Notes: generated by a model from the sequence alone, not told the origin. Positions 35,842-48,589 are shown, counted from the first letter of the stretch. The stretch is 64,000 bases of DNA from Jacaranda mimosifolia (GCA_018894105.1 CM032121.1:36178230-36242229); one strand, 5' to 3'. Made by a program: numbers and translations.

Positions 35842-36520
35842 TGTTGTAACCAAGAGGATCTATTGTGGAAACAATGAAATAATAGTAAAGTAATTCGATG
35901 TAAAGTGACAACAAGATTTAACGTGGTTCGACGATGTGCCTAATCCACCTAACAAAGAAAAGAAATTTTATTGATCTCAAATCAAAGTGCAATTTGCTTG
36001 CACAAATTTGAATTCCACAAATCTCACGAAAACACCTAACACCCTCGTTCTAAACTCCGTCTTGAGAGAATTACTCAAAAGCAATAAAGAAGCCTTGTGT
36101 TATGTTTGTGACCCTTTCCTAAAAGAAAAAACACTAAATTTATACCCAAAAATAAAGCCCAAGGCCCGTGGGCCTGCGTCGCACGTTGGGGCACACAAAA
36201 CTTGCACCCCAGCACACCTTTCTTGCGCTAGGGCAGAAACTTTGCGCTGGGGCACAAAAAATTTGTACCCCGGTGCAAAGTAACTGTTCACCACATGCCG
36301 CGGCGCAAAAATCTTGCCCCGGGGCGCACGACGTGTCTTTTTGTGTCCTTTTCTCCTATGTACACACCTTGGCGAACCTTACCTCGCGCCTCGGCTCGTG
36401 TCGTCCTTCCAAAACGCGTCAGGGTGTGTTCTCGAGCCAATTTCAACCACTTGGCTCCATTTCGCTCCATTTCTTCCGTTCCTTGTCAATTTTACCTCAA
36501 ATTTCAAGGCACAATCAACA
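35842..36520 (-). repeat. Left (3') LTR of copia element A
   Basis: It matches 40551-41181. It is about 48 bp longer, mainly from extra copies of a GC-rich motif (gcgctggggcacaaaa, with reversed forms such as ttgcaccccagcaca) around 36190-36330. Overlapping open frames on both strands here are LTR shadows. Confidence 0.9.
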
Positions 36521-36533
36521 ATTCTCCACCTTG
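36521..36533 (-). other. Polypurine tract of copia element A
   Basis: attctccaccttg on the plus strand gives caaggtggagaat on the minus strand, the usual copia polypurine tract next to the LTR start. Confidence 0.75.
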
Positions 36534-36582
36534 ACTTGAAATTCCCATTCATCTTCTTTATCCTTACCCCCAACAGGGCCTA

Positions 36583-39500
36583 TTATCTGAGTCTGCAAAC
36601 GTTAACCAAATTCAAGCAATGCTCGAATTTAATTCCTGGAACAACCTTAGTCAACATGTCTGCCAGATTATCCTTAGTCCTAACTTTGTCAACCAACATG
36701 ACTCCTTGAGACACCATATCCCGGACAAAGTGATACCTTACATCTATGTGCTTTGTTTTTTCATGAAATGCTTGATTCTTTGACAAGTGTATGGCACTCT
36801 GACTGTCACAAAATACCTTAGTAATTTCAGAAGTCATACCCATATCATCGATTAGCCCCTTTAGCCAAATGCCTTCCTTAGCGCCTTCAACCAAAGCCAT
36901 GTATTTAGCTTTTGTTGTGGACAATGCAACTAATGACTACAAAGTCGCCTTCTAGCTAACCGTACAACTTGATACACAAAACACATAGCCCGTCGTGGAC
37001 CTTCTGCTGTCCAAATCTTCTGCATAATCTACATCCACATAGCTAATAATTCTTATAGCAGAATTCGATTAACTATACCTCAAACATTTGTCTGTAGAGC
37101 TTCTTAAATACCTCATGATCCATTTCACAGTCTGCCAATGAGTCTTTTCTAGCTTGTGCATATACTTGCTCACAACATTGACTGCATGTGAAATGTTTGG
37201 CCTAGTGCACACCATAGCGTACATCAAGTTACCCACTGCACTAGCATATGTCACATTTGACATGTGCTCCACCTCATCCTCAGTACTCGGTGATAGATCT
37301 GATGAGAGCCTGAAATGAGCTGCAAGTGGCATAATAACTAGCTTGGACTTATCCATCCCAAATCACTCAAGTACTTTCTCAATGTAATGCTATTGAGACA
37401 AGTATAACAATCCTGCGTGTTTGTCCCGAATAATCTCCATGCCCAAAATCTTATTTACACCGCCCAAATCCTTCATCTTAAATTCTTTACTTAACTGAGC
37501 TTTTAATTGGTTGATCTCATATATGTTTCTAGAGGCAATCAACATATCATCAACGTACAACAGCAAATATACGAGAAGGCTATCACTACAAATTTTGTAA
37601 TATACACAACAATCAAATTTGCTTTTAGTATATCCTATCTTGGTAATAAAAGCATCAAACCTTTTATACCATTGCCTAGGGGATTGCTTCAGGCCATATA
37701 ATGACCTCTTCAAAAAACAAGCTTGATTTTGTTTCTTGGGAACAACGAATCCTTCTGGTTAACTCATGTAGATTTGTTCCTCCAACTCACCATTCAAAAA
37801 TGTTATTTTTACATCCATCTGCTCTAGTTCCATATCAAATAGAGCAACCATAGCAAGTAAAACACGAATGGAAGTATGTTTTACAATTGAGGAGAATACT
37901 TCATGAAAGTCAACTCCCACTCTCTAAGTAAACCCTTAGCAACCAATCACGCCTTGTATCTAGCATCTTCAACATTAGGAATCCCTTCCTTCTTCTTGTA
38001 GATTCATTTACAACCTATAATTTTCTGCCCTTTGGGTACATGAACCAGCTCCCATGTGCTATTCTTGTGCAGAGACTCCATCTCTTCACTCATAGCTGCA
38101 ACCCATTTATCATAATCTGGCCTAGAAATTGCGTCTTTGTATGAGACTGGATCATCTCCTACAAACTCCTCAGCTAAACTTAAAGCACAAGCTACCAGAT
38201 CTGAGTAACTGTGATGGTTTGATCTATCTCCTCTCCTTATCGCGAGTTGAGCGATAATTTTGTAGTGGTTCATTTTCCTACTATTGGTTAGGTGGTAATG
38301 TACTCTCACCAGCTTCATCTACCACCTTCTGTTTTCCCTTTGAAACTTACGGAGGATCAATATGAATCTCCTCCACCTTCTCCTTAATGCCCTGTTGACC
38401 GCTTTTTTTCTGCTCCATCTTCTTCATCATCATTGCAGACTCATCGAATGTCACGTCCCTACTGATAATCATCTTGGAGCCCTTGTCATCCTTACACCAC
38501 AAACGAGACTCCATATGCATAGCCTAGAAATATGCACGTCCTAGCCCTTGGCTCAAGCTTCTCATCCCAGACATGAACATAGGCTGGACACCCAAATACT
38601 CTCAAATTTGAGTAATCAGTAGGAGACCTGGACCAAACTTTCGTTGGTTTCTTGCAGTCTAAAGCAGTTGATGGTGACCTATTCACCAAGTAACACGTAG
38701 TGTTAATTGCTTCTGCCAAAAAATCCTTAGACAATCCAGCGTTAAAGAGCATGCATTTAGCCCTTTCCAAGATAGTCCTGCTCATCTGTTCTACAACTCC
38801 ATTCTACTGTGGTGTATGTACAACTGTGCGATGCCTCACAATTCCTTTCTTCTCATAGAATTCCTAAAATTCCTTGTTGCAAAACTCCAATCTGTTGTCA
38901 GTTCTCAAGCGCTTGATCTCATTTCTTGTCTGTTTCTCAATTAAGGTCTTCCATAGCTTGAAGTTGACATACACCTCATCCTTATGCTTTAGCATGTACG
39001 CCCATACTCTCCGTGAGAAATCATCTATGAATGTCAGCATGTACCTTGCACTTTCTTTTGAAGGAACCTAAGAAGGCCCCAAAGATCTGAGTGAATATAA
39101 TCCAAGGTGCCTTTGGTCCTGTGAACTGCAGTGCCGAATTTCACCCTGTGTTACTTGCCCAGACATACTGCTTGCAGAAATCCAGTTCTCCAGTCTTCTC
39201 TCTGCAAAGCAAACCTCGTTTGCTTAGTTCTAACATCCCCTTCTCACTCATATACCCAAGCCACATATATGAGAGTCTCGTAGTATCATTGATTGATGAA
39301 GAAACCGCTGCAGTACCAGAAATCATGTTTTCCTGTAATATATAAAGGCCGTTTCGCTTTTCTTTTTTCATGATAAGCAGTGCACCTTTGGAAACCCGCA
39401 AAACTCCTTCTCAAGCTCTATACTCACAACCATTCTTGTCCAGAGTACCTAGAAATATCAGATTTTTCTTCAGATCTGGAACATGACGCACATCTGTTAG

Positions 39501-40523
39501 GGTCCTTATTATCCCATCATGCATCCTGATATAAACTGAGTCAATTCCTACAACCCTGCAAGAAGTATTGTTTCCCATAAGCACTTTACCACCATCATAT
39601 TTATGGTATGTGGTAAATCAATCTTCTCATGGGCACATGTGATCGGAGCAACCACTATCCAAAATTCATTTAGAGCTTAGTAAAGTTTCAACAACGTTGA
39701 GAACAAGCCTGCCATTACACTCATCCTCAACAATTCCTGCGATATCATCCCGTTTCTGATCAAAAGCTTCACCTACATCCTTCGCATTTCCTCGTTCCGG
39801 ATGATTCCATTTCCAATGCCCCTTTCCACAACACCTAAAACACTTATCACCGTTTCTAGGCTTGGTTTGGGACTTCGATCGACCTCTACTCCTTTCCCTT
39901 TCTCTTGGTCTCCATTTTGCTACCAATCCTTCCCCACTTTGACCATCGTTGCTGCCCAGGACATGTTTTCTCAGTTTGTTGGAATTCAATGATGCCTTCA
40001 CATCCTCCATTGAAATAATATCTCTCCCATACAACAAAGTAGTAACCAAGTGCTCAAAAGACTTTGGCAAAGAACACAAGAGAATTAAGGCTTGATCGTC
40101 ATCATCAATTTTGACATCTATATTAGTGAGAACTATAATCACCTTATTGAAAAAATCAATATGCTAAGTGATAGATGTACCTTCCTTCATTCTTAATGTA
40201 TATAATCGTTGTTTCAAGTACAGTCGATTTGTCAGGGATTTCGTCATATATAGACTTTCCAGCTTCTTCCATAAATCCGCTGGCGTACTTTCCGTGGAGA
40301 CCTCTCTCAGTACGTTATCCGCCAATGATAACACCAGAGTACCATAAGCCTTCGCCATGAACTTGTCCTTCTCCTCGTCCTTCAACATTTCCGATAGGAA
40401 ATCTCTGCCCTTTAATGCTATCTGTAATCCTTATTGACACAGAAGGGCGTGAACCTTCATCTTCCATAGCTCAAAGTCGCTCTTCCCATCGAATTTCTCT
40501 ACCTCGTACTTCATTCTTGACAT
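36583..40523 (-). pseudogene. gag-pol of copia element A
   Basis: It starts MSRMKYEVEKFDG at 40523. Gag of the UBN2 type follows (WKMKVHALLCQ, then a stop). The zinc knuckle at about 39850 reads CFRCCGKGHWKWNH, with the last Cys changed to His. Protease begins ILDSGCSDHM near 39660. Integrase is at about 39400-38490 (LNAGLSKDFLAE-like region, GCPAYVHVWDEKLEPR). RT spans about 38300-37390, with the active site YVDD near 37550. RNase H and its tail are at 37356-36583 (TKAKYMALVEGAKE, HIDVRYHFVRD). At least eight stops or frameshifts break it. The order Gag-PR-IN-RT-RH defines Ty1/copia. Confidence 0.9.
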
Positions 40524-40536
40524 CTGATCCAACCTG

Positions 40537-40547
40537 CTTTGATACCA
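40537..40547 (-). other. Primer binding site of copia element A
   Basis: ctttgatacca is TGGTATCAAAG on the minus strand, three bases from the right LTR at 40551. Confidence 0.85.
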
Positions 40548-40550
40548 GTT

Positions 40551-41181
40551 TGTTGTAACCCAGGAGGGTCTATTGCGGGAACAATGAAATAATAGTAAAG
40601 TAATCCGATGTAAAGTGACAACAAGATTTAACATGGTTCGGGGATGTGCCTAATCCATCCAACAAAGAAAAGAAATTTTATTGATCTTAAATCAAAGTGC
40701 AAGTACAAATTTAAATCCCACAAATCTCACAAAAATACCTAACACCCTCGTTCTAAACTTTGTCTTGAGAGAATTACTTAAAAGCAGTAAAGAAGCCCTT
40801 GTGTTATGTTCGTGATCCTTTCTTGGAAGAAAAAATGCTAAATTTATACATGAAAATGAAGCCCAAGGCTCATGGGCCTGCGTCGTTTGCTGGGGCACAT
40901 AAAACTTGCGCCCCAGCGCACCTTTCTTGCACTAGGGCAGAAAACTTTACGCTAGGGCACAAAGTTACTGTTCACTGCGCGCCGGGGTGCACGACGTGTC
41001 TTTTTGTGCTCTTTTTGCCCATGTACATGCCTTGACGCACCTTACCTTGTGCCCCAACGTGCGCCGTCCTTCCAAAATGCGCCGAGGTGTGCTCAAGCCC
41101 ATTTCGACCACTTTGCTTTGTTTCGCTCCATTTCTTCCATTTCTTGTCAAGTTTACCTCAAATTTCAAGGAAAATTCAACA
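40551..41181 (-). repeat. Right (5') LTR of copia element A
   Basis: It starts tgttgtaacccaggagggtc and ends aaaattcaaca. Differences from the left LTR include many transitions and a block of about 50 bp in the GC-rich part. Confidence 0.9.
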
Positions 41182-42985
41182 GTTGGAAACGGAAGCTTCT
41201 ATCCCTCCTAGCGAGAGGGGTCTTACTAAAAATATGGCACAGGCTCTCCCAATTTTTCAAATGGCGTCATCTCTATTCCCTTTATCAGTGTGTGACAGGA
41301 TTGATTCCTTACTTATGAATTTATGGTAGGGAGATAAGGAAAGAAAAGGTTTGAAACTTAAATGTTGGAAGTCTATCTGTCTACTTAAGAGAATTGATGG
41401 TTTAGGATTTTGGAATATGGCAATATTCAATAAGGCAATTTTCTCTAGACTTGCTTGGAATATGGCTGCAAATAAGGAGAAGTTATTTGTGACACTCTTA
41501 AAAGCCAAGTATCCTAGGCAGGATGATTTCTTGAAGATATCTAGTGTCCCTAGCGATTTGTCGTTCCTTTGGAAGTGCAGTATGAAGTGCAGAGATTTAT
41601 CAAGGAAAATTTGTGTCTCTTAATCTCTACTAATTCCACAATCTACACTTGGACTGAGCCTTGGATCCCCTCTTTATGATCCCATATTCCGGTTCCCCTA
41701 AACTAGTCCTCATTGAACTCACTTGATTCTATGCTGGTGAAAATTTTTATTGATCCTTTTGTTGGTGAATGGAACATTTCCCGATTGAAGAATTTTTTTC
41801 ATGAAGATTCAATCAATCATGTTCTCAGAATTGCAATTTGTCCTCCTTCAGAGGATAGAAGACTCATTTAAACTACCTCCAAGTCAGGTAGTTTTGACAC
41901 TAAACCGGTATATCTTAATCTGGTTAAGTTCTAAGATTTGTCTACAAATGTCCCTATTCCATGGCTGGAGTTTAGTCGGCACCGATTCATCAGAGATTCA
42001 AAAAATTTCTTTGGCGGGTAATCCATAATTTACTTCCTACAAGATGTAGACTATCCAGCTTTTTCCTATTCTCGATCGCTCATTCCTATTTGTCATGAAA
42101 AGGAAGATGATTTGGAACATCTCTTCTTATGTTGCCCCCTCATTGTGAAATTATTCTTTGCTTCAAAGTGGTCCTTCAAATTGGAAATTTTCCAAAATAT
42201 TTTTGTTATGGATTGGGTTAAGGAATTAGTGAACCCATTGTCTCAACTCTTTTCGTCTTCTGAACTCAATGAGGAATTCCTTGTGTTCACATCGATCGCC
42301 ATGTATTGTGTTTGGGCTAGAAGAAATGATGTTATCCACGTCGCTACCCTTGTAAGGAGGTTAACTGGTTTGCATCGATGTTTAAGGAAGCTGATAGTCA
42401 TTGGAGGGCCGAACAAGCTAACAAGATTACTTCTAAATGTTCCTCTACCAAAGGCATCTCGGCTGGATTAAGGTCAATTCGGATGTCGCATTTAAAGATG
42501 GAGTGCCATTCATTTCTATTATTTTGAGGAATTGCAGAGGTTCTATAATTATTGCAAAGGTGATGAAACTGTATTGCCAGGATGCTCTTGCAACAGAAAC
42601 ATACACACTGAGGGAAGCAACAAACTTTATTAGAAATTGAAGATTGAAGCTAGTAATGTTTGAAAGTAACTGTTGTAGCCTTGTGGAGACGGTGAAGAAT
42701 CCTTGTGCAGTGGTCGATTAGGCAGCGAAATTTAAAATCCCAGAGATTAAAAAAACTTGGAAGCTATAGCCTACTTGGAAGTTTTATTTTATGAATAGGT
42801 CTGCTAATAGAGTAGCACATAATCTAGCTGCTTGGGCTAAATCGTCTAATTCGATTGGTGTCTGTTTTCTAGAGGTTTTGCCTATTTATGTTTTCTGTGA
42901 TGGGGGTTACCCCCTTGTAGATACTTTTTTTTTTAATAGAAGGTAAGATAGTAATAAATTTACCTTCTATAAAAAATAAAAAAAA

Positions 42986-43480
42986 AGTAAGTAATAAATG
43001 AATGAGTGATATGAAAGGTAGAGAGAGAAATTTAAGTGATAAGTGGGGAAGGTGTGATTTTTAAGGGTATAGGGGTATTTTGAGATTGTTTTGGGAGGGA
43101 TTTTTTGAGTATAAGTTTTTTGTATTTTGAGAGAAGAATTGGAGAATGTGTATGTATTTTGAATATATTTTGGGAGTTGAAAAATATCTTTGGAAAATGG
43201 TAAAGAATATAGCCTATATTTTCCATATACAATTCATTTTCAACCCTACATAATTATTACATTTTAAACAAAATCTCTAAACAATATTTTATAGAATGGA
43301 TCAACTAGAGAATTCATAAATTAAAAATGACAATAGAGGCGCATCAACTTTATTAAATTCTATTGTTATTACTTGGAAAGTAACTAGGGACTATGAAAGT
43401 TTTCATGGATCATTGATCATTCTTTTCTAAATTCCTATCATTCTTCTTCTGGTTTACCACATAAACACAAAAATCCAGTC
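42986..43480 (+). promoter_or_regulatory. Upstream region of the receptor kinase pseudogene
   Basis: About 500 bp between the LINE tail and the receptor kinase start. It is AG-rich then AT-rich and holds no gene or repeat that could be recognised. By position it is the promoter and 5' leader of the RLK; no convincing TATA box was singled out. Confidence 0.35.
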
Positions 43481-45690
43481 ATGAACTTGTATCCAGTTTC
43501 AATTGCTTTGGTATTTCTTTATTTCCTCACCACGTTCACAGCTGGGGATGACAATCTTGCAATCAATTGCAGTTTGAGTAGCACTTCTGCAGCCCTGAAT
43601 AGCCAAAAATGGCTTGGAGATGTACAACCAGAATCATCTTCTTTCCTACAAATAAAGGGCTCATCAACAACCTCAACTACCATCTGTAAATTGATCCCTG
43701 CTGCTAATCCAATTCCCCACAAAATGACAAAAGTTTCTCATTCTCAATTTTCCTGTGAATTTCAACTGAACTCGGGTAAGCAAATTATCCGCCTTCACTT
43801 TAATCCTACTCCATACAAAGGTTTTAAAGGGTTAAGGAACTTATTCACTGTTGAAGCTGGGCCTTTCACCCTGCTCATAACTTTAGTGCTTCGCTTACTG
43901 CCAATGCTCTTGGTGTGAATTTTCTTGCCAAGGAATTCTGTTTAAACATACAAGAAAATCAACAACTCATCATCACTTTTTCTCCTGAAAGTAGTCATCA
44001 CTAGCTACATATGCTTTCATAAATGGCATTGAGATTATCTCAGTGCCTGCTAGTCTTTCTTACTTTCATGGTGGAGATATTGGTGTCCAAGAGGTTGGTC
44101 ATAAGTCTTCGTTCTATGTTCATTATAGCACTGCATTTGAAGTAGTCCACCGATGAAATATTAAACAGAACTATGTTCCAGCGATTGGAGATTTCGATGA
44201 CATATTTCTAAAGTGGGCAACAAGAAAAGCTAGCAAGATAAAAGATAGCACCTGGAAAATACTGGTGGATGTCGGATTTAGGTACTTGGTCAGGCTTCAT
44301 TTCTCAGAGTTGGGACTTAAGATTGCAGGGTCTGGTGATATGATGTTCAAAGTCCTCATCAGTGAAATGATGGCTCACGTTAATATTAACATAGTGAAAG
44401 AAAGAACTGACAATAACATTTCCTGGTATAGGGACTACATGATTATGATGACTAGGCACAAAAAAGAGGGCAAACGTGATCTCTTGATTTCCCTACAGTT
44501 ATGTGATGAACTCATAGATGGATATGGAATCCTTGTAGAATTTGAAATATTTAAGGTGAGCAACCCTGACAATAGTCTTGCTAGTCCAAATCCCTTGCCT
44601 CTACCTCAGAATTCACCATCCCGAACTATCCATACTTTACTCTCGAATCTTGGTCACAGAACTGCAGTTGAAACGGTTGCTATACTATAGTTGCTCTTGT
44701 ATGTATTGTTGTTCATAACATGCGGGAAATTTGGGAAGCTAGCAGTATTGAGGTGGAAAACAAGCTATCAGCCAGGGGTGAAAGACTTTGCTGCTGTTTT
44801 TCACTAGCCGATATCCAATTAGCTACTAGAAATTTCAGTAATGCACTTTTAATCGGAAAGGGTGGATTTGGTAAAGTCTGCAAATGTCTCATTGATAAAG
44901 GGCAAAAGATTATTGTTATGAAGAGGTTAAAATCATACTCCAAGCAAGGGTCCCACGAGTTTTTGATAGAAATTGAAGCACTTTCTTAGCTTCGACATGT
45001 TAATCTAGTTTCTCTAATTGATTATTGCAATGAGAATGGAGAAATGATTCTTGTCTATGATTATATGGCCTATGGAACACTGGCTGACCAACTCTACAAA
45101 CTTACAAAGGATGGCAAGAACTATTCTTCTCTCACGTGAAAGCAACGCCTTAATATTTGTATTGGAGCTGGTCATGTGCTGGACTATCTTCACACTGGCC
45201 ATGGAGTCATTCATTGTGGTGTGAAGACTTCAAACATCTTGTTAGATGAAAATTTGGTAGCCAAAGTTTCAGATTTTAGCTTGACCAAACCTGAAAACAA
45301 AAGCAAGTTACAGAGCTATGTTAGCACAAAAGTTAAGGGCACACCTAGCTACCTAAATCCATATTATTTGAGCACTTCTAAACTAACAAGCAAAAGTGAT
45401 GCATATGCCGTTGGGGTGGTTTTGTTGGAAATCTTATGTGGGGGACCAGCAGTGGATTCAAGTGTAGCAGAGGATGAGACGATTCTGAGCAGATGGGCTC
45501 AAGATAACATTAGCAAGGGAGAAGTTGATCAAATTGTAGCTTCAAGTCTAAGAGAGGAGATCTCACCAGATAGTCTAAAGACATTTGTTGGTGTTGCTGA
45601 AAGATGCTTGTGTGATGAACCAAAGAATCTTCCGACAATGTCCCAAGTTGTGCTACAACTGGAGTTTGCTCTTGAGCAACTGGAGAGCAA
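43481..45690 (+). pseudogene. Malectin-like receptor kinase (CrRLK1L type), first part of a tandem-kinase RLK
   Basis: It starts with a signal peptide (MNLYPVSIALVFLYFLTTFT, 43481). The malectin-like ectodomain spans about 43550-44580 (KWLGDVQPESSSFLQ; FTVEAGPFTLL; VDVGFRYLVRLHFSEL; IFKVSNPDNSLA), broken by a frameshift near 43878 and stops near 44004 and 44155. A short membrane segment lies at about 44685-44715. The kinase runs from about 44810: Gly loop GKGGFGKV, Lys in VMKRL. The catalytic HRD is changed to HCG (45212-45220) and DFG to DFS (45272-45280). Stops are at 44987 (likely CAG to TAG) and 45137 (TGG to TGA). Family members sense cell-wall or peptide signals at the plasma membrane. 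This copy could not phosphorylate. It appears intron-free, as is usual in the family. Confidence 0.85.
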
Positions 45691-47641
45691 ACAAATTCTT
45701 CTGCAAATAAGGTAGCAAGTGTTTTCAATAGCATCCATCCTTGTAATAATGAGATTGACCTATCAGTTAACATAGGCAAGCCAACAATGGCCTGCCCGGA
45801 TGTGCAGAATCTCACACATCCTCCAAAAGAACAAACTAGCAGCAATGCTGAGCTTCCATCCAGAAGAAAAGGTGAGAGAAGAGCGACAATGCGTAAACCA
45901 TCACGACTTTGGCCATGGGACGGAATTTGGAATATAGTTAAACTATCCAAGAAAAATGAGTTATTATTGGGTATAAACTTGTACAGCCAAAACGCAATAT
46001 AAATAAAAATTCACATGTTATTATGTTTTGGCTTTTAAACTACTATAACTCATTTATGATGCTACTTTATTATTAATGTTATTTTCTTAAATGTCTAAAA
46101 TGTTTGATAATTGCAGAAATTTATGAAGCAGATATAAAATTGGTTGAGTTTGATTGGAATACAGTTGTTGCTGCCACAAATCAGTTCTCCTCTTCAAATA
46201 AAGTTGGAGAGGGCGGATTTAGTTTTGTTTATAAGGTGATTCTTTCTAGACTGAACCACTATATTCTTTTCCTCCGCCAGATAGTATGGTAATTGTAGTT
46301 TCTTCTCCGAACTAAATTATTCGTGTAGGCAGTGTTACCTAAAGGATCGGTAGTTGCAGTTAAAAGGTTGTCACCATCTTCCGCACAGGGCTTCCTGGAG
46401 TTCAAAAACGAGATTCTTTTGCTTCCCAATCTTCAGCATCGACACATCGTCAAACTACTTGGCTATTGCATTCATGGAGAAGAAATATTTCTTGTGTATG
46501 AGTTCATGGAAAACAAAGGTCTAGATACTTCTATTTTTAGAGGTTGGTGCCTTTCAGAATCTTTACTTAAGCTCACCCACCTTCATTAATTTATAGATTC
46601 CATAATTCCATTTCCTTAGTTTGTAATATATTGATCATATGATTGAGTACCATGGGTTAACAATTGAATGAAGTAATTTGTACTCATAGATGAAGCACAA
46701 CATCAACACCTTCAATGGCCATCACGCTTCAAAGTCATAATGGGGATTGCTCGAGGACTTGTTTATTTGCATCAAGATTCAGGATTGAGAATAATTCATA
46801 GGGATATCAAATCCAGCAGCATTTTACGGAACGGTGAGATGAATCCTAAAATATCCAATCTTGGCTTTGCTAGGACTTTGCCAGAAGATGAGTCTGAATT
46901 AAACAAAGAATCAATTTGTGGGACCAAGTAGGTGTCCCGAACTCAGATGCGACCATTTCTTTTGTTCACTTTCTTTTTGGCGGGGAATAATGGCTTTATG
47001 TCTTTTTGCATGGGGCTATGTATGTCTGGAAATCTTTCTGGACGGGCGAATGTCATTCAAATCAGACGTGTATAGCTATGGAATTCTAACCTTGGAGATT
47101 GTGAGTGTCAGGAGATCATCTACAGTTAGGGAGGAGTGCATGTCGTTGAATATGTGAGTATGAACTAGTAGTCTATGTACTTATTCACAGGTAATTTAGT
47201 GCAAGAGTCATATAATATGGAAATAAATATCAGATCTCTAACATAGTCCTTTGGGAATTACAAAATTAGAACCATATATGTATTACTATGAGCGAACATG
47301 ATACTGCATTCCATTTTCACCATTCTTATTTGATCACTATGCCTTGTTCTTTCACCTTTGGTGCTGAATTTACATAGAACTAATAATAGATCCAATAAAA
47401 TCGGCACTTTCAAGCATGGGAGATGTGGAATAAAGGGAGAGCATTAGATCTGGTAGATGAATCACTTGGAGGTGAATTTCCAGCGGAAGAAGCGCTAAGA
47501 TGCATTCAAGTTGGTCTCTTATGCACCCAAGAGCAACCACACCAGCGAGCAGCGATGCCTTATGTGATTAAAATGTTGGAAGGGGATGGGCTACTATGGG
47601 AGCCACAAGAGCCGTGGCCTCCAGATCGAGTAGAAGATTAA
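45691..47641 (+). pseudogene. Linker and second kinase (S-domain/CRK-like) of the tandem-kinase RLK
   Basis: After a 1-bp shift near 45690, one frame is open to about 45969 and codes an about 90-residue linker ending RKPSRLWPWDGIWN..KKNELLL. Intron 45970-46116 (GT..TTGCAG) joins it in frame to EIYEADIKLVEFDWNTVVAA and the Gly loop GEGGFSFVYK. Further exons lie at 46329-46542 (AVKRL; intron phase 1) and 46690-46927 (IARGLVYLH; HRDIKSSSIL with the usual Asn changed to Ser; DFG changed to NLG). Two more are 47015-47154 (FKSDVYSYGILTLEIVS) and 47415-47641 (WNKGRALDLVDESL, QVGLLCTQEQPHQRAAM). These splice positions are those of S-domain/CRK-type kinases. A TAG follows exon 3 (46928), and the final TAA may be a mutated CAA. 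Its catalytic residues are impaired too. Confidence 0.8.
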
Positions 47642-48589
47642 GCATTCGGCAGTATTCATATTGATGGATCGAATAATGATGCAACAATTGAACGTGATGA
47701 CACAATATAAAGATAGTAAATCCGGGAACTATTCTACTTCTTTCTGCACAAAAGTTTGCCACAGTGCTTTCAAATCCTTAGTTTTATATCAAGGGGATTA
47801 GCTCCCTCTGTACATGGGATCACTATGTCTGCAGATTATCATTTCTTGAGTTCAAACCTTGATAAAACAATCCATATATGCATCTCATAACTGCAAAAAA
47901 TGTGCTATCTCTGAATAATTATTATTTTTCATCCCTATTATTTGCCACTGAAATGTTTTTTCTTCTTACAATACCAACTGTCTCCGTTCCAAATGGTCTT
48001 GAAATCAAAATCTCAACCGTACTTATGGTTTTGCTCCGTTCAGACTCTGTTCAGGATCATCTTTCCACCATGCTGCATCACTGCATATACTATTGAGCTA
48101 GACAGAAAGAAACATGTAAATGATATCTTGTGGTAGTCAAGCAATCAGATTTTAGCATGCATTAGGTTAACTGCAGACAGGAGGATGGATTATTGGAAAC
48201 GTATCACTGAACATCAAAATAAAAAAGAATGAAAACATTAATAATAGAAAAACAACCATGTATAGATATGACAGCACTTGGGGAAATTATATAGTTTGGA
48301 TCAAGCATATATCTTACTACCAATGTTAGAAAAGGAATATGCAAAAGAAGAAATTGAAGTTGCATGCAGATGATGATGCAGCAACTACACATATAAGGGT
48401 GCAGTGTGCATGAAAACCACCACCATGGAAGTGAAAATGAAGCAACACTATCATTGTGCAAAGGCTGCCCTCCCAAGGAACCATCATTAATAGCAAAAAA
48501 TATCCAAGATAGGAAACACGGATATAAGCCCAATTTGAAATCAAATTAATATCTTCATTGACATGAAGGAAAATATCACCATGAGAAAG
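47642..48589. other. 3' flank of the receptor kinase, nothing further recognised
   Basis: A short in-frame extension after the TAA at 47639 runs to a second stop near 47710. The rest shows only short frames and no repeat or domain. It ends at the insertion site of copia element B (target gaaag). Confidence 0.45.

Larger units (their letters stand above)
35842..41181 (-). mobile_element. Ty1/copia element A (Tork/Tnt1-like), complete, inserted in the LINE
   Basis: LTRs at 35842-36520 and 40551-41181 start TGTTGTAACC and end in CAACA. They are flanked by the perfect duplication gttgg (35837-35841 and 41182-41186). Primer binding site and polypurine tract are in place on the minus strand. Gag-pol is full length but broken by stops. 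Without it the LINE reads on in frame through ..LSGW|KRKLL... The Tork-type call rests on motifs such as LYVDDMLIA and would need an RT tree. Confidence 0.9.
33102..42900 (+). pseudogene. LINE ORF2: endonuclease, RT, RNase H (interrupted)
   Basis: It starts MRILSWNCHG at 33102, broken at 33142 by a MITE. Endonuclease motifs continue at about 33690-34170 (WNNKRG near 34055; SNHKPLLLD near 34160, with the usual S-D-H reading as S-N-H). RT runs from about 34800 (NKSPGSDGLSPGCYKKFW) through RQGDPISPYLF (about 35405). The catalytic box is changed to YANG at 35545-35556 in place of Y/FADD. The frame enters the copia insertion at 35842 and resumes at 41182. The zinc-binding part and an RNase H domain (WIKVNSDVAF at about 42470; NRVAHNLAAWA near 42810) complete it. 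Stops and frameshifts are many. Confidence 0.85.
31600..42985 (+). mobile_element. L1-type LINE, split by a hAT MITE and a copia element
   Basis: The order is ORF1, apurinic-type endonuclease, reverse transcriptase, zinc-binding C-terminus, RNase H, then a 3' end with A-rich tail (about 42960-42985). Without the two insertions it would be about 5.7 kb, normal for a plant L1. Many stops and frameshifts and an altered RT active site show it is inactive. The exact 5' end and target duplication could not be fixed. Confidence 0.85.

Noticed and set aside
36100..36709. Several overlapping open frames on both strands
   Set aside because: They lie in the GC-rich, internally repeated LTR of copia element A and recur in its right LTR at 40799-41211.
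43481..47641. Two active neighbouring receptor kinase genes
   Set aside because: The first kinase has lost HRD and DFG and carries two stops. The second has lost the Asn of the catalytic loop and the Asp of DFG. The linker frame and splice site join the two into one gene.
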